From: Thamnidium elegans
Lineage: Eukaryota > Mucoromycota > Mucoromycetes > Mucorales > Mucoraceae
Assembly: GCA_025201345.1 (NCBI GenBank)
Contig: JAIXMG010000009.1
Location: 930,001-994,000, forward strand
Direction of reading: 5' to 3'
Length of the DNA: 64,000 nt
Program-made: the position numbers and the translations under genes
Notes under the pieces: generated by a model
The model's input: the letters and a program-made list of their open reading frames with translations, nothing else
What the model was told of the DNA's origin: nothing
Database searches by the model: none
Shown here: piece by piece, positions 23,724 to 34,270 of the stretch
Numbering within the stretch: the first letter of the stretch is position 1
How the letters are laid out: each line of letters opens with the position of its first letter

Positions 23724-26085
23724 ATGTGGCATCCAAACGAACAATTACTTCTTCGAGCTTCGGTTCGATTTAAAAAACACGATGGAACTTTATTCGTGAC
23801 ACCTAGAAGAGTAGCGTGGCAGCAGCAAGGATCTTCGCAGCTAACGCCTTCAATCTATTATAACGATATTTTAGGTACATTCGACCTTTTTTTTTATACA
23901 TGTATAAAATGAAAAACATTAAACTTTTTTATTATTATTATATAGGCTTAGCACAAACACCCGATGGCTCAGCTAAAGTATTATTAAAGATATCAACAAA
24001 GTCTCCAGTCTCAAAAGATTACACATTTCAATTTACGTCAGTAAAAAACATTCAAGAACGAGAAGCGATTAAAGCACAGATTACGGAATTGTTAGCTCGT
24101 GCTAGAGGTCTCAGCTCGGCTTCGACTTTAGGTACTCCTACTCCCATCACGCCCTCTTCTATTGCTGCCTCGCCTTCTCCCACTCCACAGAATGTAAACA
24201 ATACAGCATCTCCTGTTCCGTTACAACAACAGGCTACTACCAATAGTTCAAATCAAAAACAAAATATTGGGTCGCCTACGCCTGGTAGTCCAAAGTCTTG
24301 GAGACATGAGGAATTTAATGATAGAAGATCATTGTTGACTAGTAGTAGAGAACTACAAACTTTGCATAAAGAGTTGGTTGTAATTGGCAAAAGTGTGGAT
24401 GAAGAAGAGTTTTGGTCAAGTCCATATGTAAAGCGTATTAGACAGGTAATATATTCATTCTGTTGTTTTCGTAGTAGATACCAATCATTACTTTTTTTTT
24501 TAGAAATTAAAAAAAGATGCTGTTTCAAGAGAGGGAAAGCAAAAAGGAAAATCATCTCGAATGGTTGAATTAAAACCTGGACAACAAGAAGGATCAGATA
24601 TCAAGTATACTTTAACAAGTCAAATTATTCATAATATTTTCACTGAATTCCCATCAGGTACAAAAAAACAAAAACAAGTGTAAAAGTTAGCGTTAAATCC
24701 AAAAAAATTTTTAAAAAAAATTAGTTAAAAGAGCATACGATACAAATGTTCCTGATAGAGTAAATATTAACAATAATAGATTGCTTTCAGAAAGAAAAAG
24801 AAAACTGACATGCTTATATTTATAGATGACAGAGCAAAATTTCTGGAAACGATTTTTAGCTTCTCAATTCTTTCATAGATCGCGTACTGGCGGTAGATCA
24901 CAAACAACTCCTTATGACGATATTTTCGATCGATGTTTACAAGAAGAAGATGACGGTAAAAAAGAAAAATAATGACTAAATAATTACAAAGATACTTATA
25001 TTATAGATATATATAATATTAGAAAATTCTAAACCTCCACCCATGTCTCGTTTGGATAGAATTCGATTTGATATCGATTTATCAAGAACAGCAGAAGATC
25101 ACTTAGAAAGTGGAAATGCGCCTGATTTTACAATGAGGCCTGGACGAGAAGCTCAGTCTTTACCGTTAATTCGTAGATTCAATAAGCACTCTTCTCGGGT
25201 ACTTGAAGTACCTCCGTCGTAAGTTACCCCCTTTCTATCTGTATACATATACATATATATATTAACATCATTTATAATTAGAAAAAACAAACGTGATAGA
25301 AGTACTTTCGAAGAAGATATAGAGAAAGATATCATTATTAAAGAATTGTTAAATGAGGCTCCTTGTGAAAAGATCGTTCTTGATATACAAGATACCAGAC
25401 GTTATTTTGAGAGTCAAACTGGAGGACAGGATGAATTAAAAATTAATGAATCAGTAAGTATATTTTTATTTTATTAAGCAGTGGCACTAATTTTTATATA
25501 TACAAAAGGATACCGTCAATTTATTAAATGGTTATAAAACTGCATTTGAGGGTTGGCAGCCAGAAATGGCTAAACAAGTAATGGAATCAAGATTGGCGGA
25601 TAAAGTGTGTTTAGAGTTAACAGCAATTATTAAGAGGAAAGTTAGACATGATGATAAATCCGTAGCAGGTAATAGTTTTATTTATTTATTTATTGTTTGT
25701 GGATGCTAAAAAAAAAGAGAAAAATGATAGAGGTAAAATTACCACCTCCAGTACAACAAAAAGTTCAAAGTTATCATTCAGCTACAAACGAAATCCTTCG
25801 TCATTTTTGGTCTTCGTTTGAACCATATAAAGCTGAAAAGAATATTAGAATGATTGAAGAGTTAAGAAAGCAACAGGAAAAGTTGAAGGATATCTTAGTA
25901 ACTGTTGTAAATTACGAAGGAGATGCTGAGAAATGTAAACAGGTTAGTAAAAAAAAACCCTCTCCTTTTTACAATTTTTTTTTAAAAAAAATCCATTTTT
26001 ACTGTAGACTTTAATGCCAGTTTTACAAGCTGTTGATAGAGCTTTAGAGTCTTCGAAAAAGCGTGGAAAAAAGAAGCGCGTATAA
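23724..26085 (+). CDS. TFB1: TFIIH core subunit p62 / Tfb1
   Basis: Ten exons join in frame: 23724-23874, 23946-24445, 24504-24657, 24725-24759, 24826-24955, 25023-25218, 25282-25453, 25509-25668, 25731-25942 and 26008-26085, giving 595 aa. The N-terminus is a TFIIH PH domain (LLLRASVRFKKHDGTLFVTP, then YTFQFTSVKNIQEREAIKAQ). Two BSD-type segments follow: LHKELVVIGKSVDEEEFW and YDTNVPDRMTEQNFWKRFLA followed by SQFFHRSRTGGR. The C-terminal helical part includes NEILRHFWSSFEPYKAEKN and ends in a basic tail (KKRGKKKRV). Tfb1/p62 is the scaffold of the TFIIH core in the nucleus, acting in RNA polymerase II initiation and nucleotide-excision repair; the PH domain contacts TFIIE and activators. The start is the ATG next to the conserved domain; an upstream ATG at 23664 reads through a T-run and is less likely. 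No damage seen. Confidence 0.92.
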
Positions 26086-26937
26086 ATAAGAGACACTTAA
26101 GAAAAAAAGATATAGTGAATGTAAATAGCATATCTCTTATATGAAAATACATGAGATAAGATAATAAAGACTACACACCTACACATTAATATTATAAAAT
26201 AGGCAAGTCAGATTTTTTTCCAAAAATGTAAACTTATATTGTTAACGTCAACTAGTTTTTGATACTAGGACTTGAGAAGGGTATTATTATCTTCGGAACC
26301 TTAAAGGAACTTCATGATTTATAATTACATTCCAGGAAATAGAATACATGTTTCGGGAAGCATTGATGTCTCTTTGCTATAAGGTATTGCAGGATTGATT
26401 TAAGCAATGCAATACACCAAACAAAGAAGCACTGTCGCTTCTGACATTTTCCGTATTGTTTCCAGAGAAATTGGAACAAACCTATTTTTTTTTTCTTTAA
26501 ATATGTGTTACATAGTGACCTACAACTTTTGTGGTGTCACAAATCCAAGAAGGACGCTCGTTGAAGAGGATCCTCCTTAACAAGGATTGTCTTTTTAAAA
26601 CTTTCTTAAAATAATATATTTTTGTAATAATCTAAAATAATATAAATAGCCATCAAAAAAATCACAATCTAATAAAAATCAATTCACATTTTGTAAACAA
26701 CTTTATCTTATACTTCTCTTAACTTATAAAAGATCTTTAAGTTAGCTCTTTTATTTTTGCCTTTACTTTATATTTTATTTTGCTTCTGAATTCCCTTGGA
26801 TCTTACTTTCCATTGTACTTTTTTACCAAAACCCTTTATTTTCTTTATTTACCTAAGTCGTTCTACTTATAAAACAGGAACTGGTGCTCACTTAAACTTA
26901 CTATTATCTACGGGTTTCTTAGGGACCACCGAGTTAA
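26086..26937. other. Intergenic region between TFB1 and the MULE
   Basis: No gene seen. A solo copy of the MULE terminal motif (ttcttagggaccacc) lies at about 26916-26930, just outside the element, next to its left terminal repeat. Confidence 0.5.
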
Positions 26938-27038
26938 TTCTTAGGGACCACAGGGGTGTACATAGGGTAGCTCAGGATCGGGTACCCAGTGGTCCCTAAG
27001 AAACTCCCTATGTACAACCCGGTGGTCCCTAAGAATTA
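26938..27038. repeat. MULE terminal inverted repeat, left
   Basis: Reverse complement of 30214-30314 with only a few differences. Includes gctcaggatcgggtaccc at its centre and flanking CTTAGGGACCAC motifs in both directions, so each repeat can also fold on itself. Confidence 0.85.
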
Positions 27039-27246
27039 AATAAAAAAAAAATTAAACTAAAATACTTTCAGTTGCTATCAAAGTTATTTAATCAATACCC
27101 GTTATTTTATACTACTTATACCATATTATAAGATACGTAAAAAAAATCGTTTAATGGTCATATTATTCTTCGTATTTTATTATCTTTCTTACTAACAATA
27201 TAAAAAAAATAAGGTAGATAAAATATAGTTTATTAAGAAAAAAAAA

Positions 27247-27954
27247 TTATTCTTCATCGGAAGATTCAATTACAACAAGCTCATTCTTTTGTGCATCGAA
27301 AGGCTTGCCTTCAATATGTTTGGGGAATTGCCCAAAGAGATTCCATGTTGATTTAAACAATGTTGCATAGGAATCGTCTATGTGGAAGTATATATGGCTG
27401 ACAGAAGGATATGACATACGCCTATGACCGAACTTGACAGCCACCCAGTGTGCATTTTTTATATTTTGAATGTGGTATGGCTGTACTTTTACTTTTGGTT
27501 TCGTAGGAACCCTAAGAGGCAAAGCAGTGATAGCTTCATTGAAACGGCTTTTATTTCCGGCGTCGGGATACATACATACAGGTATGTCGTACGTATCTGC
27601 AATAACTTGGACACAGCCAGGATAGTCAAACCAAATAGGCAAGCTGGTAGTATAGCTATACATGTCTGATTTGATATTCTTTTCTAGACTTACGATGTCG
27701 AAACCAAAAAATCTTGCGTATTTGTCCTTATTAGCCTCAAATGCTACGAGCATATCTTTTTTAACATCCCTATACATATCTTCATTGCCATAGTGGAGGT
27801 ACGCAATGGCTCTATAGCCGCAGTTTCCATCTCCAACAGGGTCAAATATAGCATTTACGTTTGTACAATCAATAGACCAATGTAATACTGAAAGATCCAT
27901 CTGTTTACTTTTGACCTTGCTTTCACCGAAACAACTTTTTTTTTTTAGAAACAT
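27247..27954 (-). CDS. OTU-like cysteine protease domain of the MULE
   Basis: The frame encodes about 220 residues after the poly-lysine junction. It contains FDPVGDGNCGYRAIAYLHYG, the classic OTU catalytic block (Asp, Cys of DGNC), and the distal histidine motif NIKNAHWVAVKF; both are intact. OTU proteins cleave ubiquitin chains, and in transposons the domain is occasionally captured. The frame overlaps the end of the transposase frame by 32 nt within an 11-A run (minus strand). It has no good ATG context of its own: the first in-frame ATG at 27952-27954 lies inside the upstream frame. Loss of one A, or +1 slippage, would make one protein of about 950 aa. The C-terminus is acidic (NELVVIESSDEE). 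Confidence 0.75.
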   Translation of the reverse strand: MFLKKKSCFGESKVKSKQMDLSVLHWSIDCTNVNAIFDPVGDGNCGYRAIAYLHYGNEDMYRDVKKDMLVAFEANKDKYARFFGFDIVSLEKNIKSDMYSYTTSLPIWFDYPGCVQVIADTYDIPVCMYPDAGNKSRFNEAITALPLRVPTKPKVKVQPYHIQNIKNAHWVAVKFGHRRMSYPSVSHIYFHIDDSYATLFKSTWNLFGQFPKHIEGKPFDAQKNELVVIESSDEE

Positions 27955-30130
27955 CTATAATAGATTGTTGGGCAAGTTTTCTTTTTTTACTGGCATATAA
28001 CCCCGTATTTGACATACTAATACCATTTACAAGATTCAAATCTGTATTAGGGCTAAGGTCAATTGTGTCTACGTCTTCGTCGATGCAGGTGGAAGGACCA
28101 TTCTCTGTTACAACAACCGGTTTCTTGTTTTTCTTTACTCCAGAAATTATTTTTTTGGACATTTTTATAGCTATGTGCTTACCATAAACAATTCTATTAC
28201 GTCTAAATGCCGACTTTCTCACATAATCCTTTTTGAATGAGCTTAACCTAACGGATTTTTTTGGGCGTCCAGGAGATCTAACATCATCATATTCAGGAAG
28301 ACTTAAAGGTAATTCCATTGTACAGGACGGTTCAGATTCGATGGTATTTAAAATATTATCTAGAGTACTCATCAATCGAGCTGTTTTTTTGAAATCTTGG
28401 TTGAAAGAACGAAAGACTTGCTCGACCTTTACTACGTATTTCATCCAAGGCTTTTGAGTAAGTTCAAAATTAGCATTCTGATTTTTGTAAACAGAGTCTA
28501 ATCCGTCGATCAAATCTTCTGGTGTCTCAAACCGCCATCTCGTATCGATTTCGTTTAATTTAATTGGTTTATATGCATAAAGCTGGTGACAACAAGGAAT
28601 ACCATACCAAAATCTAGATTTACAATTGCAAGGACCTTCAATATCCGAAATATCTCTTAAAAGCTCGCACCTCAAAGATATAAGAGCACGATGGGTTACT
28701 TTTCCAATCAAATACTTTAAACGGGGATCATTCGCAACTAAAACATCTACCTCATATTTTTCTTTTCTTTCGATGTCATTGTATCCTCTTTCAAAATTCT
28801 TCAAGTTAACGTGAATCGTATCAAAGGATAAATCCAAAGGCTGGAGAGAAAACATTCCTTTTTTAAGAAGTGCATGGCCACTTTCAGCTCTTTGAGTGGT
28901 TGTACATCCGAAATGTTTATATATAGATGTAATATGACCTGCCCATCTTTCAAGGTACTTCTCCCATTCGTCGTCATAATACTTAATAAACCTTCTTCGT
29001 GTCTCGTCGCTTATAAAATTAGAAGGATTAGAAAAAATAGTATCTTTTTTTTTTAATTCCAAATATGCTTCCAAGTCAGAACATTTGAACATGCCAAAGA
29101 CATTGTTTTTGAAATCATTTACAATTGAAGAAGTTTTAAATTCTTTCAATGTTGCTTGCTTGTTCATATTTTGAATCATATGCCAGGTACATAGAAGTTT
29201 ACGATTATCTGGAAAATGGATATCAAGCTGATTGATCAGAGCAACACATTTATCTGTTACAAAGATAGTGTCGGTAGTATAGCAATCATGAGCATCTTTG
29301 AGAGTTTGAACAAACCAGTCGTACATCTCCTCTTTTTCATTTACGACCCAAGCAAAAGCAATAGGGAACGTTTTTAAAGTCTCTTTGCCAATGTCGCTAA
29401 CACCGAATGCACAGATCAAAGGCATTTTTAGATTGTTTGTGTTATACGTGGCATCTATGAGTATAACCTCTGGAAATCTCTTCGCTCTTTCAAGAAGAAA
29501 GGTGTTCGTAAAAAAAAGTCCATCAAGGTTTCCGGAAATAACATTACGTCTGTGTTTAGTGATGAAACCTTGACTTTCAATATGGTTGATAAGCAGAGTT
29601 GCGCCGCTGCTAGACTTGATATCTACTCGGTTCATCATACCGTACTTTAGGTTGTTGATATCATGGATTGTCAACTTACTAAAAGAATTTCCATCACTTA
29701 ACGTCGTTTGAATTTGCTTTGATGGGGTATTTAACTCAATACAGTGTTGAAGCCTTTTAATATCATTACAATCCAATAACTCTTTTCTACCAGTACTACT
29801 AGAAAGAACATTATCCGTATCGAGTGAATGATTATGATTCTCCTCATCAGTTTTTTTAGAAGGTAAGTAATTAAACCCGCTTCCCTTATTAGTTCCCAAC
29901 CTAACATAGAAAGGGCACTTAGATCTACAGCTATTCTTCCAGCGCTTACGATCGTCTTCTGTTAAATTACGTGAATTTCGATACTCTCCACCTTTTCTAC
30001 ATTTAAGATGAATAGTTGTTGCAGAAGAACGTGCAATTACTAATTCAAAATTGTTTTCAAGAGCATAGTCTTTAAGAATGTTTACTGCAATGTCTTTTGT
30101 TGAATTTTCAGGGATAAGCGACAAAGTCAT
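27923..30130 (-). CDS. MULE transposase with FAR1-like N-terminus and SWIM zinc finger
   Basis: A single open frame of 735 aa from ATG 30128-30130 (MTLSLIPENSTKDIAVNILK). Residues about 15-110 form a FAR1/WRKY-GCM1-like DNA-binding region (IHLKCRKGGEYRN ... KCPFYVRLGTNKG ... DEENHNHSLD). The DDE core of the MULE superfamily follows: EVILIDATYNTNNLKMPLI (first Asp), DTIFVTDKCVALINQLD (second Asp) and LLCTWHMIQNMNKQA, with further conserved residues. The SWIM zinc finger is CNCKSRFWYGIPCCHQLYAY (about 530). A basic linker with GRPKKSVRLSSFKKDYVRKS (an AT-hook-like GRPKK) precedes the end in a lysine run, KKKKLFR-stop. The transposase part is fully open. Neighbouring OTU frame and terminal repeats support an element that was active recently. 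Confidence 0.88.
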   Translation of the reverse strand: MTLSLIPENSTKDIAVNILKDYALENNFELVIARSSATTIHLKCRKGGEYRNSRNLTEDDRKRWKNSCRSKCPFYVRLGTNKGSGFNYLPSKKTDEENHNHSLDTDNVLSSSTGRKELLDCNDIKRLQHCIELNTPSKQIQTTLSDGNSFSKLTIHDINNLKYGMMNRVDIKSSSGATLLINHIESQGFITKHRRNVISGNLDGLFFTNTFLLERAKRFPEVILIDATYNTNNLKMPLICAFGVSDIGKETLKTFPIAFAWVVNEKEEMYDWFVQTLKDAHDCYTTDTIFVTDKCVALINQLDIHFPDNRKLLCTWHMIQNMNKQATLKEFKTSSIVNDFKNNVFGMFKCSDLEAYLELKKKDTIFSNPSNFISDETRRRFIKYYDDEWEKYLERWAGHITSIYKHFGCTTTQRAESGHALLKKGMFSLQPLDLSFDTIHVNLKNFERGYNDIERKEKYEVDVLVANDPRLKYLIGKVTHRALISLRCELLRDISDIEGPCNCKSRFWYGIPCCHQLYAYKPIKLNEIDTRWRFETPEDLIDGLDSVYKNQNANFELTQKPWMKYVVKVEQVFRSFNQDFKKTARLMSTLDNILNTIESEPSCTMELPLSLPEYDDVRSPGRPKKSVRLSSFKKDYVRKSAFRRNRIVYGKHIAIKMSKKIISGVKKNKKPVVVTENGPSTCIDEDVDTIDLSPNTDLNLVNGISMSNTGLYASKKRKLAQQSIIDVSKKKKLFR

Positions 30131-30213
30131 TGAGATTTTAAAAAAACTTAGTACTTGTTTTATTATAATTAGAAAAGAAAGATCGTTTTATTTTGAAACA
30201 ATTTTCAGGGGAT

Positions 30214-30314
30214 TAATTCTTAGGGACCACCGGGTTGTACGTAGGGAGTTTCTTAGGGACCACTGGGTACCCGATCCTGAGCTACCCTATGTACACCCCT
30301 GTGGTCCCTAAGAA
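30214..30314. repeat. MULE terminal inverted repeat, right
   Basis: Inverted partner of 26938-27038; the outer end reads ...gtggtccctaagaa. It lies upstream of the transposase start and probably also carries its promoter. Confidence 0.85.
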
Positions 30315-31234
30315 AAACGTATTATCTATTACCTTTTATTTTATTTCTCTACCACATACCAAATTCTAACATATGGTTAATTCTTGGTACACCATCATTT
30401 ACACCACCAGTACCAATTTATGTATTATTAAAATAAAGTTAAGCAGTAACATAATCAATCCTTTTATCTTTTATTTTAAACTTATAAAACAGAAACTGGT
30501 TGTCGCTATAACTCGATTTTGAATAACATATTTTTTTAAGTACGTCACCACCTTGAGAGAAGCTTCAATATTTATTAATGTGAATAAAAAAAAACAATTA
30601 ATAACAAGGATTTTTTTACCACATTATGGAAAAATCGACGGAATTGCATTGTTTGGGATACATTTTTCTGATTCTTTGATGGTCCAGATTCAATGTAATT
30701 TTTTTATATCTCTTCAATTTACCTTTGGGTGTTCTTTTAAGTTCTACTAAATAAAAATGAGAATGAGTAAGTAAAAGCAGGATTGAATTATTGATATTTT
30801 CCATGATGTTCATTTCAACCAGTGGGAAAAAAAAACATAACGTGCATCTACTTTATAATAAACTTTTTTTTCAAAACGGTCATTTTTGGGGAATTACGAT
30901 TACGACTCCTAATATGGATATTGGCGTTTAAGGCTGTTCCCAAGTGTAATGTTGGCCGGGAATTGACAGTCTCTGGTCGGAATAAACTGACGAGAGGTAA
31001 GAATGAGACTGTACAGACGAAGGTACTCGGCAATGATAGTTTACTGTTTTAATTAATGAAAAAAGGCTCAACCTGAAAAATCGATATCTCAGGGGGTGGT
31101 GTCGTCCGGTACTTTTTACTACTACTTTGGTTTATCCTGTCTTGTACTTCTAAGAACTGATAACCTCCAAAATTTATATAAACGAAAGAAAGACTCTGTT
31201 TTTATTAATAAAGGCCTTACAGGCTATATACTAC
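30315..31234. other. Unassigned AT-rich region
   Basis: No gene or element end recognised. Short frames at 30553-30750, 30822-31052 and 31096-31431 have no coding character; the last runs into a dispersed repeat. Confidence 0.4.
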
Positions 31235-31700
31235 AATGTCACACCAGTGTTATATCTACGTATTATATTTCAATAAATACTAATTTATATATACTTATAC
31301 AAGTCATATCCTCATATGTCACTTACATAAGCTATACACAAATCACAGTATTTATTTACAAATTAATCTCAGATATATTCTATTGTTCTATCGCTTTGAT
31401 CATAAAACTAGAAGACTGCTTAAACTCTTGACAAACAGAAGATAACTGGTTTACATAAATAATTGTCACATTATTTATAATCAACAAGCCTCTATCTTAC
31501 GTCTTTTGTTAAAGAAGCCAATTAGAAACATAATACGCATTGCTGCTATTGTAATTGACCTTCTAAAAGAATCTATTTATCTTTCCAAATTGCTCATTCA
31601 TTAATGTCTCGTTGAAACTGTCCAAGTTTCACATTAATGATAAGCGCTTATTCAACCCATAATATGTATATAAGGCACACACTTTTTCATTAATAAAAAT
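31235..31700 (+). repeat. Dispersed repeat R1, copy 1
   Basis: About 465 bp, diverged but clearly alignable with copy 2 (32140-32549, continued at 34393-34426). Shared blocks include tatacttatacaagt, cttctaaaa.gaa and ataagcgcttatt.aac followed by tgtatataaggcacacac. Part of it is also present, inverted, at about 56830-57062. No coding product recognised. Confidence 0.65.
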
Positions 31701-31843
31701 GACAATCTATTCTTAGTCTGATAATTATCTAGTTATTTTACTTTTTTATTTTATTTTTTGATATAACTTTTATTTTATAACCGTTAATATCACAACCAGT
31801 AACTCTTATTTTCAAACTCAAATTCATTACACTGTGATATATT

Positions 31844-32123
31844 GTGATGTAAATATGCGATGCTAGGAAGCATATAGCATATTACATGAGAGCAAGGAAC
31901 TTTGTGGTTCCCACCCTCCTCTTCCCTTTTAGTCTATTTTATTATTATTTAGTTTTTCTCACTTCGAAGATGAAGTATATAATTTTAAAATTTTATTCAT
32001 ATATATTATCATATTAAGTAGTACAAGATTCGAATTTAAATAAAGAAAAGATTGTATAACCACAAAGTTCCTTGCTCTCATGTAATATGCTATATGCTTC
32101 CTAGCGTCGCATATTTACATCAC
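31844..32123. mobile_element. Fold-back MITE with 66-bp inverted repeats
   Basis: Left arm 31844-31909 begins gtgatgtaaatatgcgatgc; right arm 32058-32123 ends gcgtcgcatatttacatcac. The arms match over about 66 bp with very few differences and enclose about 150 bp of AT-rich DNA. The trinucleotide ATT flanks both sides (31841-31843 and 32124-32126), a likely target duplication. No coding capacity. It separates R1 copies 1 and 2. Confidence 0.75.
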
Positions 32124-32139
32124 ATTACATTTCGAGCTG

Positions 32140-32549
32140 GTGTTGTACTTACGTAGTATATTCAATGATACAAATTTATACATAACTTATACAAGTATAT
32201 GTTCTCACATATTGCTTACATAAGTTATACACAAATGTTGTATATTATATATATCTACTCAGACACCTTCTATTGTTCTCTTTTATCGATTATATAAGCA
32301 TTAGACTGTTTTAATTCTTATCAAGGACAGATAACTGGTTCATAAATAATGCCCCAATTATTTTGAATGAACAAGCCTCTATCCTGGATCTTTTTATTTA
32401 GAAAAGCCAATTAGAAAGGTAATAAGCATTGCCGCTGTTACAATTGACCTTCTAAAGAAATTATTTATATTTCCAAATTGCTCATCCACTATTAGATGGT
32501 TAACATTGTCCATGTTTCATATTAAGTGGATAAGCGCTTATTTAACTTA
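32140..32549 (+). repeat. Dispersed repeat R1, copy 2 (interrupted)
   Basis: Same orientation as copy 1. It is interrupted at a TA dinucleotide by the Tc1-like element 32550-34392 and resumes at 34393 (tattttgtatataaggcacaca) until the TTAA at 34423-34426, where the second piggyBac element begins. Confidence 0.65.
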
Positions 32550-32947
32550 CTGTGAGGGGAAAAATGGTACCGTTTGATTGAAAAAATTAGGTTTTACATT
32601 AATGCAAGCATGTTTAAACATTTTATCGGCTTGAGTAATATTTTAATTTAAAGAGAAAAGCCTCGGCTATAAATGATGTAACTTATGCGCTTGTAACTTT
32701 ACTACAAGTTGAATGGTCAGGTCTCAAATATTCCCTGTCTATAATTTAAGAAAAAAATTAAATAGGTTACATTAGAATTCAACAGCATTCCTCTAGATTG
32801 GAATGTCGAATAAATTTCAAAATTGCTCCGAGTTATGCGGTATATACGCCCTTGCTAAAAATATTAAAAAAGTATATAAAGAACTGTTTAACGTTTCATA
32901 TTCTATCATTTCTACTTTGGTTTACCTTTTATATTGAATATTACATT

Positions 32948-33937
32948 ATGGTTCCCCGTTTATCCTCTGAATTCAAGAATTCGATCAAGTCTTTGCTGTT
33001 CCGTAAAGTACCTTACTCTAGCATTATGAAAATGTATCCAACAGTTTCCAAAAGTACGTTGACTCGCCTTAGGAAGCGTTACCTAGGTGATGGTCATGTG
33101 ACCAATGGTGGAAGACCAAGCAAAATTACCAATCAAACCAAGTCTTATATCGCAAGAAAGCTTCGAACAGGTGCGCTAGATAGTCCTCGAGGTGTCCGAG
33201 AAAGTATATATGTCATTGAGTGGCATCCGAAAGTCTCTCCGACAAATGGGTTTTAGGGCTAAAAGAAAAGTCAAAACGAATTTCGTTAGTAAAAAGAACA
33301 TGAAGCTTCGTCTGGCGTGCGCCAAAAAACCATAAGCATTTCACAATAGACCAGTGGCGTCAGTGGGTATTTTCTGACGAGACCAGGGTAAATATGTGGG
33401 GCTCCAATGGCAATTCTTTTTATTGGTCAGATGGTGGTAAAAACTTACGGCCTCAGATACAAGGAGATGGTGGAGGAGTTCTTTTCTGGAGTTGCATAAC
33501 AGCAAAAGGACCTGGGTATGGTACTACAATTATTGAGGGAGCTGTTAATTCAGAGGAGTACGTTAAGATTTTAGGTACATCTCTAATAGATACACTTGAC
33601 CACTTTGACATGACCCCAAATAACATACGTTTCCAGCAAGATAACGCAACACCCCCACACTTCTATAATCGCAAAACAGTGGTTTACAAACAACGGATTC
33701 TCTGTAGATACTGTGCTAGACTGGCCTGCGCAAAGTCCAGATTTGAATCCGATAGAGCATGTGTGGTACCAGTTAAATAATTACCCAACGAGGCCTGCAA
33801 CCAAAGAAGAACTAGCAGATCGAATCGAGAAGGAATGGTATAGATTTACTCAAGAGGACTGTCTTAAATATATTGACAGTATGCCGGCTCGAATTCAAGC
33901 AGTGATCAAGGCCAAAGGAGGAGCAACTCGCTATTGA
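32948..33937 (+). pseudogene. Tc1/mariner transposase (DD34E type), frameshifted
   Basis: Starts at ATG 32948 (MVPRLSSEFKNSIKSLLFRK). Two HTH segments (PYSSIMKMYPTVSKSTLTRL; GGRPSKITNQTKSYIARKL) precede LRQMGFRAKRKVKTNF. After a frameshift near 33330 the first catalytic motif WVFSDETRVNMW appears, then GGVLFWSCITAKGPG and the second motif RFQQDNATPPH. A further frameshift near 33670 leads to WPAQSPDLNPIEHVWYQLN with the third catalytic residue, ending TGA at 33935-33937. An early stop (after SPTNGF) and these frameshifts inactivate it. Confidence 0.85.
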
Positions 33938-34011
33938 GATATTTTCCTATTTTACTTTATTCATTAAAATTTTGTAATATACTAAATATTTTTTTACAAA
34001 TATTATGTCAC

Positions 34012-34270
34012 TGAAAGACATCCATACTTGCATGGATTTGATATTATAATATAAATTAAAATAAAATTATAAATTACTGATACATTGTAAATTAATATTA
34101 TAGAAAATAATTATAATAGCAACTTCCTATGATTAAGTTTCCAAATAACTTAGTCATGCTTTTTTTGATTGATTTTTTTAAAGAAAAAAAAATATGAGAT
34201 GTTTGAAGCTTGCGAAATATCTCACCTTATCTCTTAATAATTATTCACGGTAACTAGAAATCTTCCTCAC
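34012..34270 (+). repeat. 255-bp repeat shared with the CACTA element, copy 1
   Basis: Begins gaaagacatccatacttgca and ends near gaaatcttcctca. An inverted, almost identical copy lies at about 41713-41971 within the CACTA accessory gene. AT-rich, no ORF; the left end contains a short palindrome (atccat...atggat). Probably a small non-autonomous element, though neither TIR nor target duplication is evident. Confidence 0.7.

Larger units (their letters stand above)
26938..30314. mobile_element. Mutator-like element (MULE) with OTU domain
   Basis: A 3.4-kb element is bounded by near-identical inverted repeats of about 100 bp (26938-27038 and 30214-30314). Each outer end begins ttcttagggaccacaggggt. 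The repeats themselves contain four alternating copies of the CTTAGGGACCAC motif in both orientations. Inside, on the minus strand, lie a FAR1-like/MULE transposase frame (27923-30130) and an OTU-protease frame (27247-27954). I could not match a 9-bp target duplication at the edges; a solo terminal motif just outside the left end may blur that boundary. Confidence 0.8.

Noticed and set aside
31096..31431. 111-codon plus-strand frame
   Set aside because: Lies largely in dispersed repeat R1 and is not conserved as an open frame in the other copies.
34012..34270. 255-bp repeat considered as a Helitron fragment
   Set aside because: A short palindrome is near one end, but no CTRR terminus follows it and no 5' TC end is present.
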